Of a stretch of 64,000 nucleotides of DNA, positions 58,741-64,000 are shown in pieces. Source of the stretch: Lentisphaeria bacterium (GTDB taxonomy: Bacteria > Verrucomicrobiota > Lentisphaeria > Victivallales > Victivallaceae); contig JABLYX010000003.1 of assembly GCA_018265615.1 (NCBI GenBank), forward strand, positions 1 to 64,000, read 5' to 3'. Position 1 is the stretch's first letter. Each line of letters starts with the position of its first letter. Position numbers and translations under genes: made by a program. Below the pieces are notes generated by a model. It was not told where the DNA came from. It saw only the letters and a program-made list of their open reading frames with translations, and ran no database searches.

Positions 58741-59670
58741 ATGCTGAAACTGAAAACGGAGAGTGCCGCACACCTGACGGCGCTCGCGACGATCCTCATC
58801 TGGGGAACCACCTTCATCTCCACAAAAGTGCTGCTGCGGGATTTCACGCCGATTGAAATCCTGTTTTTGCGCTTTCTGCTCGGATTCGCGGCGCTGCATC
58901 TGGTCCGCGGGCGGCTCGGATTCGCCTCCTGGCGCGAGGAACGGCTTTACATGGGGGCGGGGCTGACCGGGGTGACGCTCTATTTCCTGTTCGAAAATAT
59001 CGCGCTGACCTACACGTTGGCGTCGAATGTCGGCGTGCTGGTCACGGTAGCGCCGTTCTTCACGGCGCTCCTGTCGCGCTGCTTCCTGCGCGAAGAGAAA
59101 CTGCACTGGCGTTTTTTTGCAGGATTCGCGCTGGCACTGGCCGGAGTCGGTCTTATCTCGTTCTCCGGCAGCATGACGCTGAAGCTGAATCCGCTGGGGG
59201 ATATCCTTGCGCTGCTGGCCGCATTCGTGTGGGCGGTCTATTCGATTCTGATGAAGAAGATCGGGAAGCTCGGGCGTCCGATGGTGCTCTGTACGCGGCG
59301 AACCTTCTTCTACGGGCTTCTCTTTATGACGCCCGCGCTGTTTTTCCTCGATTTCTCGCCGGAGTGGGGGGCGCTCCTGAAGCCGGTGAACGGCCTCAAT
59401 TTCCTCTACCTCGGGCTCGGTGCGTCGGCGGTCTGCTTCGCCACCTGGAACCGCGCGGTCAAGATTCTCGGGGCGGTCCGCACGAGCGTCTATATTTACC
59501 TGGTTCCGGTTGTGACGGTTGTCACGGCGACGGTGATTCTGCATGAGCGGATCACCGGGGCGGCCGCGTGCGGCATGGCGCTCGCGCTCGCCGGGCTGGT
59601 CATTTCGGAGACGAGGGGAAAACGGCGCCCTGCACCGCTTCCTCCGGCTCAGGAGAGCGCCGCAAGGTAG
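58741..59670 (+). CDS. EamA/DMT-superfamily transporter
   Basis: 309 residues, ten predicted helices in two EamA halves (about 15-145 and 155-290; motifs IWGTTFISTKVLLRDFTPIE and AFVWAVYSILMKKIGK). Starts at ATG 58741 with CGGAGA upstream. Members export amino acids or metabolites. Its last 22 bases overlap the convergent NUDIX gene. Confidence 0.88.
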   Translation: MLKLKTESAAHLTALATILIWGTTFISTKVLLRDFTPIEILFLRFLLGFAALHLVRGRLGFASWREERLYMGAGLTGVTLYFLFENIALTYTLASNVGVLVTVAPFFTALLSRCFLREEKLHWRFFAGFALALAGVGLISFSGSMTLKLNPLGDILALLAAFVWAVYSILMKKIGKLGRPMVLCTRRTFFYGLLFMTPALFFLDFSPEWGALLKPVNGLNFLYLGLGASAVCFATWNRAVKILGAVRTSVYIYLVPVVTVVTATVILHERITGAAACGMALALAGLVISETRGKRRPAPLPPAQESAAR

Positions 59671-60206
59671 GTGTAGATCTTCGAGTCGATGCCGACCCCC
59701 GCCGCCTCCTGGGCGGCCACAAACGCGGCGAGCTCCGGGCGCCTGACCCGGAACACTTCGATGCGTTCGCACTCCTCGGGGTGGGGCTCCACGGTCCGGC
59801 CGCGGTATGCGTCCCCGTCGATCTCCATTCTGACGAGGCAGATGGTTTCGCCGGTCATCCCCGGCGAACTCCAGCCCGGGAGGCTGCTGCCGAGGACCTT
59901 TCCCCGGTAGCCGGTTTCCTCGTAGAGCTCGCGCGCGGCGGTCTCTTCGGGCGTTTCGCCCGGATCGATGAGTCCGGCCGGGAATTCGAGCATGAGCCGG
60001 CCGGCGGGGGGGCGGAACTGCCGCACGAACAGCAGTTCGTCGTCCGGCACGATGTGTGCGAGGATGAACGCGGCCGATCCGGTTCCGGAGCGGTCGCAGG
60101 CCTCCCAGCGGCGCAGCCGGCCGCTCCCGTTGTCGTATTCCAGTTCCCGGAGAGTCAGGAAACGACCCTCGCCAATCACTCTGCCGCCTTTGATTTCCGG
60201 TTTCAT
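59649..60206 (-). CDS. NUDIX hydrolase, ADP-ribose-pyrophosphatase-like
   Basis: 185 residues. The Nudix box is intact (residues about 79-101: GLIDPGETPEETAARELYEE then TGY). N-terminal strands and the LLFVRQFRPPAGRLMLEFPAG block match the NudF/ADPRase group, which hydrolyses ADP-ribose or nucleotide sugars with Mg2+. Convergent overlap with the EamA gene at its 3' end. Confidence 0.9.
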   Translation of the reverse strand: MKPEIKGGRVIGEGRFLTLRELEYDNGSGRLRRWEACDRSGTGSAAFILAHIVPDDELLFVRQFRPPAGRLMLEFPAGLIDPGETPEETAARELYEETGYRGKVLGSSLPGWSSPGMTGETICLVRMEIDGDAYRGRTVEPHPEECERIEVFRVRRPELAAFVAAQEAAGVGIDSKIYTYLAALS

Positions 60207-60440
60207 TTTGCCTCAATATCGTGAAATTTCTTTAAAATGCACTTGCAAAATGAATAATTCAAGTTAAGTTATGATAAAACAACACTCTTTGTTGTTGCCG
60301 GGAGGATTGTGGAATCGTCCCGTTCGAAGCTCTTTATCCAGGCGGAGCTGCCGGATTGCGGTGCGGACAGCTCTATTCAAAGCAACATGCCTCCGGGGAA
60401 ACGTATTTTTTCCGGGCGGAATTTTACGAGACAATTTTTT

Positions 60441-61043
60441 ATGATTCTGGGGATAACCGGTGCATTCGGCTGCGGAAAGAGTTCCGTGCTCGCCGCATTC
60501 GCCGCGCGTGGATGGCGGACTGCCGATGCGGATACGCTCTGCCACGAACTGTATGCTGAACCGGGCGGCGTGTTCGCCCGGAAGCTCGCGGAACGGTGGG
60601 GCGACGGCATTCTGACGGCTGAGGGTGCGGTTGACCGGCGCGGGGTCGGGGCGATCGTTTTCGAAAAACCGGAGGAGCTTGCGTTCCTGACGGGATTTCT
60701 CTATCCGGAGCTTTCACGTAAATTCGACGGGCTGATCGACGCCTGCCGGCGGGATGGCGCGGATGGCGCTTACGAGGTCCCGCTTCTCTATGAAGTGGGT
60801 TATGAGGGAAAATTCGATTGCGTCGCCGCGATCTGGGCGGCGCCGGAGGTCCGGCACGCGAGGCTCAGGGAGCACCGGAACTTTACGGATTCCGAAATCA
60901 GGCAGCGGGAGGCGCGGCAATTGTTTGCCGACGCGAAACTTGAGCGGGCGGAATATGCGCTGATCAACAATGGTGAACTCCATGAGCTGGAGCTCCAGGT
61001 GGAACGGCTGATCGACGGTTTGAAAAAACGGAGCAGCCGGTGA
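60441..61043 (+). CDS. coaE: Dephospho-CoA kinase
   Basis: 200 residues from ATG 60441, giving the usual start MILGITGAFGCGKS with the P-loop; a GTG at 60309 would add 44 unconserved residues. DADTLCHELYAEPGGVF and the lid region REARQLFADAKLERAEYALINNG are typical. It phosphorylates dephospho-CoA, the last step to coenzyme A. Upstream 60207-60440 holds a small hairpin (AACAAC-N7-GTTGTT, 60282-60300). Confidence 0.94.
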   Translation: MILGITGAFGCGKSSVLAAFAARGWRTADADTLCHELYAEPGGVFARKLAERWGDGILTAEGAVDRRGVGAIVFEKPEELAFLTGFLYPELSRKFDGLIDACRRDGADGAYEVPLLYEVGYEGKFDCVAAIWAAPEVRHARLREHRNFTDSEIRQREARQLFADAKLERAEYALINNGELHELELQVERLIDGLKKRSSR

Positions 61044-61110
61044 GGAGCCGACAGCGGTTTCGGCTTTACGATGAACATCTAATCTCGAAATATTATTTAG
61101 GGAAAGCAAT

Positions 61111-63006
61111 ATGAATGACTCCGACGATTTGATTCCGATGAACGAAGAAAGCAACGGAAACGCCTCTGCACCGAAGAAGCGCGGCCGCCGTCCCGGCCCT
61201 TCGAAAAAGAGAAATGAACCGGCCGCCGAGGCGGCCCCCGCCGGGAATGCGGAAGACTCCGGGGCCGCGGCGGAACGTTCCCGCCGCGGGCGCAAGCCGC
61301 GCGCTCAGGGGAAAAACGGGCCGGGAGAGGTGGTCGCGGCGGATCTGCCGAATATGAGCGAGCCCACTGCCGAGGATGTGATGCGTGAGCTCCTGATTGA
61401 AGAGCTCGACGCCGCTGCGGCGGACAATGCCGCCGAATCCTGCCGGTCGGAGGGAATTCCGCCGGAAGCATTTCCGCAGGAGCGGCCGGAAGAGCAGGAG
61501 CGTTCCGAGAGACAGGAGCGTTCCGAGCGCCAGCCGCGTTTCGACCGTCAGGACCGTCAGGACCGTCAGGACCGTGACCATCGCCGGAACGGGAACGGGA
61601 ACGGAAACGGAAACGGAAACGGAAACGGGAACGGGAACGGGAACGGGAACGGAAACGGGAACGGGAACGGAAACGGGAACGGGAACAACAATAATAACAA
61701 CAATAATCGCCGCGAGCGCGATGTGCAGCGCGATCATGTGGTGTCTTCCCTGAACATCTCCGAGCTTCAGGAAAAGTCGATGCAGGAGCTCGCCGCGATG
61801 GGCGCGGAGCTCGGCATTGAGGGGATCGGCGCACTCGATAAATCGACGCTGGTCTGCGAAATTCTGCGGGCGAACGCCGAGAAATGCGGCCAGATGTACG
61901 GATCGGGCTACCTTGAGGTGCTTCCGGACGGGTTCGGGTTCCTGCGCAGTGCAAGTTACTGCTATCTGCCGTGCTCCGAGGACATCTATCTGTCGCCCTC
62001 CCAGATCAAGCGCTTTGCGCTGAAGACCGGCGACTTCATCGCGGGCCAGATCCGCACTCCGCGCGAGAAAGAACGTTTTTTCGCGATGCTGAAGGTGGAG
62101 AGCATCAATAACGATTCTCCCGAGCGCAAGAAAGAGATCATCCCGTTCAACAGCCTGACGCCGTATTTTCCGACCCAGCGGCTTGTGCTCGAACGCGATC
62201 CGGTGGATTTTTCCACCCGCATCGTCGACCTGGTGACGCCGATCGGCAAGGGGCAGCGCGGCCTCATCGTCGCGCCGCCGCGCACCGGCAAGACCGTGCT
62301 GCTGCAGAAGATTGCAAACAGCATCCGCGCGAACAACCCGGAGGTGAAGCTGATTATCCTCCTGATCGACGAACGCCCGGAGGAAGTCACGGACATGAAG
62401 CGCAGCGTCGATGCGGAAGTCGTCAGCTCGACCTTCGACGAACCGCCCGAGCGTCACGTGCAGGTCGCCGAGATGGTGATCGAAAAGGCGAAACGGCTGG
62501 TCGAGTACAAGCATGACGTCGTGATCCTGCTCGACAGCATCACGCGCCTTGCCCGCGCCTACAATACATTGCAGCCGCACAGCGGCAAGATCCTGACCGG
62601 CGGCGTCGACGCGACCGCGCTGCACAAGCCCAAGAAGATCTTCGGCGCGGCGCGCAACATTGAGAACCACGGCAGTCTGACGATCATCGCGACCGCGCTC
62701 ATCGAAACCGGCAGCCGCATGGACGACGTAATCTTCGAGGAGTTCAAAGGCACAGGCAATATGGAGCTGCACCTGGACCGCAACGTCTCCGACCGGCGCA
62801 TTTATCCGGCGATCAACGTCGAGAAGTCCGGCACCCGCAAGGAGGAGCTGCTGCTGCATCCGGATGAACTCAGCAAGGTGTGGATGCTGCGCAAGGCGAT
62901 CAACGGCGTCCCCGCGGCGGAAGCGATGGAGCTCCTGCTCGGCCGGTTGAAGAAGGTCAAGAGCAACATCGAGTTCCTGCTGACGCTGCAGCCGAACAAC
63001 AACTGA
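61111..63006 (+). CDS. rho: Transcription termination factor Rho with long disordered N-terminal extension
   Basis: 631 residues, about 200 more than E. coli Rho. Residues 1-210 are charged and low-complexity, including basic [13 protein letters not shown], acidic patches, a DRQ repeat and a 40-residue (NG)n-N8 tract. The canonical protein follows: N-terminal helical domain (from about 213), the RNA-binding cold-shock-like domain ([14 protein letters not shown]), Walker A PPRTGKT, Walker [17 protein letters not shown] and the hexamer interface. It loads on RNA and unwinds it to end transcription. The extra N-terminus probably binds RNA or forms condensates, as reported for Bacteroides Rho; that is inference here. 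Confidence 0.96.
   Translation: MNDSDDLIPMNEESNGNASAPKKRGRRPGPSKKRNEPAAEAAPAGNAEDSGAAAERSRRGRKPRAQGKNGPGEVVAADLPNMSEPTAEDVMRELLIEELDAAAADNAAESCRSEGIPPEAFPQERPEEQERSERQERSERQPRFDRQDRQDRQDRDHRRNGNGNGNGNGNGNGNGNGNGNGNGNGNGNGNGNNNNNNNNRRERDVQRDHVVSSLNISELQEKSMQELAAMGAELGIEGIGALDKSTLVCEILRANAEKCGQMYGSGYLEVLPDGFGFLRSASYCYLPCSEDIYLSPSQIKRFALKTGDFIAGQIRTPREKERFFAMLKVESINNDSPERKKEIIPFNSLTPYFPTQRLVLERDPVDFSTRIVDLVTPIGKGQRGLIVAPPRTGKTVLLQKIANSIRANNPEVKLIILLIDERPEEVTDMKRSVDAEVVSSTFDEPPERHVQVAEMVIEKAKRLVEYKHDVVILLDSITRLARAYNTLQPHSGKILTGGVDATALHKPKKIFGAARNIENHGSLTIIATALIETGSRMDDVIFEEFKGTGNMELHLDRNVSDRRIYPAINVEKSGTRKEELLLHPDELSKVWMLRKAINGVPAAEAMELLLGRLKKVKSNIEFLLTLQPNNN
61543..61707 (+). repeat. Tandem repeats inside rho
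   Basis: Four copies of GACCGTCAG-type 9-mers (61543-61578) encode DRQ repeats. From 61588, an approximately 96-base run of GGRAAC/GGGAAC hexamers encodes (Asn-Gly)16, and an AAC/AAT run to 61707 encodes eight Asn. These are slippage-prone tracts in frame (the units are 9, 6 and 3 bases), so copy number can change without breaking the gene. Confidence 0.9.
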
Positions 63007-63043
63007 TTTCCGCAAAAAGGGGATTTCCGGAAAGGGGGCGTCC

Positions 63044-63352
63044 ATGGCTGAGAGCAAAAAAAAGAACACGATGTCAACCTATCTGCTGCTTTTCGTTCTT
63101 GCACTGGTTTTCGCGGCGGCGGCGGTATTGCTGCTGCCGGTTTACCGCAGCTACCAGAAGAAGCAGGCTGAACTCGGAACCCTGAACGAGAAGCTCAATG
63201 ACCGCAGGGATGAAAGCGCCCGGCTCAACACGGAGGTCGCGGATCTGACGCGCTCCCCGGAGGCGGTCGAGAAGGTTGCGCGGGAGAAGTTCGGGCTGGT
63301 CAAGGAGGGCGAGCGGGTCATCCGCTATCCGGTGCCGGAAAAGGACAAGTGA
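63044..63352 (+). CDS. FtsB/DivIC-like septum-formation protein
   Basis: 102 residues: one N-terminal transmembrane helix (STYLLLFVLALVFAAAAVLLL), then a coiled coil (QKKQAELGTLNEKLNDRRDE) and a C-terminal VEKVAREKFGLVKEGERVI motif characteristic of FtsB/DivIC. It would join FtsL and FtsQ in the divisome. It follows rho by 37 bases (GAAAGGGGG upstream), so probably co-transcribed. Confidence 0.87.
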   Translation: MAESKKKNTMSTYLLLFVLALVFAAAAVLLLPVYRSYQKKQAELGTLNEKLNDRRDESARLNTEVADLTRSPEAVEKVAREKFGLVKEGERVIRYPVPEKDK

Positions 63353-63393
63353 AAGGACGGATGCGCGCCGTGGCCGGAGCCGCCCTTTTTTCC

Positions 63394-63408
63394 TGCAAAT
63401 AATTTGCA
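63394..63408. promoter_or_regulatory. 15-bp palindrome upstream of the LysM lipoprotein promoter
   Basis: TGCAAATAATTTGCA, perfect around a central A, 18 bases before the -35 box; a candidate regulator site. Confidence 0.35.
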
Positions 63409-63426
63409 TTTTCCGGTTTTTCGCTG

Positions 63427-63456
63427 TTGATTTTGCCGAAGAGGTTTCTATATTAT
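63427..63456 (+). promoter_or_regulatory. Promoter of the LysM lipoprotein gene
   Basis: TTGATT (63427-63432), 18-bp spacer, TATTAT (63451-63456). About 100 bases of leader follow before the GTG start. Confidence 0.6.
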
Positions 63457-63555
63457 GGAAAAGACGTTTTTTTCGTGTTCCCGGACCGGAAAAGGGCGTT
63501 GAAAATTTTGAATTGCAACATCGTACGGATTTTTTGTACAAAAGGGGATTTGACA

Positions 63556-64000
63556 GTGAAAAAGACCAAAGGCGTAGTGTTCGGAGCCGCGGCTCTGTGC
63601 GTGGGTATGCTCGGCGTCGCCGGCTGCAGCAATCAGGTGATGGGACAGCGCGAGTTCGTTCCGGATGCATCGTCGCCGGGTTCGACGCCGATGGAGAGCC
63701 AGCAGGTTGTTCCGATGCCGCCGGCTCAGCAGCAGCCTGCCCTGCAGCAGCGCCAGACGGCGCCGCGGCAGGTCTACGCTCCGATGGAGAAGGTTGCTTC
63801 CGCCCCGGTGAGCAAGGTCCCGGCGGGCGTCTCCACTTCCGCCACGGCGGGCAAGGCGGCGGCCACCCATGTGATCAAGGCCGGTGATACGGTCGGACAT
63901 CTCGCGAAGCAGTACGGCGTTTCGACCGCTGCGATCATGCAGGCGAACAACCTCGATGAGGCGAAAGCCAAGCGGCTGCGCATCGGCCAGAAGCTTGTGA
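63556..64000 (+). CDS. LysM-domain lipoprotein, cut by the window end
   Basis: At least 148 residues from GTG 63556 (AAAAGGGG upstream). Signal with lipobox GVAGC, then a Gln/Pro-rich linker and a LysM domain beginning THVIKAGDTVGHLAKQYGVS and continuing AAIMQANNL to the edge. LysM binds peptidoglycan; proteins of this build are wall-associated lipoproteins, often with a peptidase domain next, which would lie beyond the window. The reading frame is open to base 64000. Confidence 0.85.
   Translation, partial: MKKTKGVVFGAAALCVGMLGVAGCSNQVMGQREFVPDASSPGSTPMESQQVVPMPPAQQQPALQQRQTAPRQVYAPMEKVASAPVSKVPAGVSTSATAGKAAATHVIKAGDTVGHLAKQYGVSTAAIMQANNLDEAKAKRLRIGQKLV

Noticed and set aside
60309..60440. 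GTG start adding 44 residues to CoaE
   Set aside because: GGAGG is only three bases from that GTG and the added residues are not conserved; the ATG at 60441 gives the family start.
61543..61707. CRISPR-like short repeats
   Set aside because: The repeats are directly adjacent 9-, 6- and 3-base units in frame within rho, with no spacers.

Overview
The window looks like a chromosomal piece of a GC-rich, anaerobic, polysaccharide-degrading member of the PVC superphylum, most likely a Lentisphaerota (Victivallis-like) bacterium. This is an inference. It rests on several short pseudopilin-like proteins, three of them with the C-terminal H-X9-DG motif typical of Lentisphaerae, Verrucomicrobia and Planctomycetes; a four-gene pseudopilin cassette resembling the 'Verru_Chthon' cassettes; a fused SecDF; a Rho factor with a long disordered N-terminal extension; an anaerobic ribonucleotide reductase; and a sodium-pumping decarboxylase. 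No 16S gene is present, so the placement cannot be settled here.

Layout. 1-6.8 kb: a LacI-regulated leftward carbohydrate operon (GH130-like enzyme, pseudopilin, large secreted protein). Its promoter-operator is duplicated at the left edge. 7-11.2 kb: hflX overlapping a TPR/coiled-coil secreted protein. 11.3-14.9 kb: tRNA-Leu(UAG), a lipoprotein, dapA, an OlsB-like acyltransferase behind a sigma-54-type promoter, and a small membrane protein. 15-23.3 kb: a five-gene rightward operon, oadA-oadB-oadG-secDF and a Na/Pi-cotransporter fusion. 23.5-29.4 kb: ThuA-like protein, membrane-anchored protein, CE7 esterase, TIGR04076-like protein, mraY and a lone pseudopilin. 29.4-33.6 kb: ispF, an amidohydrolase, a MATE transporter and a secreted beta-propeller-like protein. 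33.7-37.1 kb: a soluble NtrB-like kinase, an MBL-fold hydrolase and a phosphoesterase/TIM-barrel fusion. 37.2-40.8 kb: a MITE-like element, then GntR regulator, pseudopilin and secreted beta-helix protein. 40.8-43.2 kb: ldcA-like, AraC regulator, FKBP. 43.5-49.3 kb: the pseudopilin cassette. 49.4-52.4 kb: nrdG-nrdD. 52.6-60.2 kb: MATE, MFS, YbhB-like protein, LysR/YeiH divergent pair, EamA and NUDIX. 60.4-64 kb: coaE, rho, an FtsB/DivIC-like protein and a partial LysM lipoprotein cut by the window end.

Themes. At two loci (0.3-6.7 kb and 37.5-40.8 kb) a sugar-type regulator, one H-X9-DG pseudopilin and one secreted carbohydrate-active or beta-helix protein travel together, which suggests pseudopilins dedicated to individual substrate loci. 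The oad-secDF-Na/Pi operon puts a Na+ pump together with Na+-dependent or ion-gradient-dependent machines. Regulatory DNA is unusually legible. Several promoters have -35/-10 boxes spaced 16-18 bp; three LacI-type operators share one core; one GG-N10-GC sigma-54 site is visible; and short inverted-repeat elements ending in AGAGCYTRTC sit in three intergenic gaps. No rRNA, CRISPR array, prophage or complete insertion sequence was seen.
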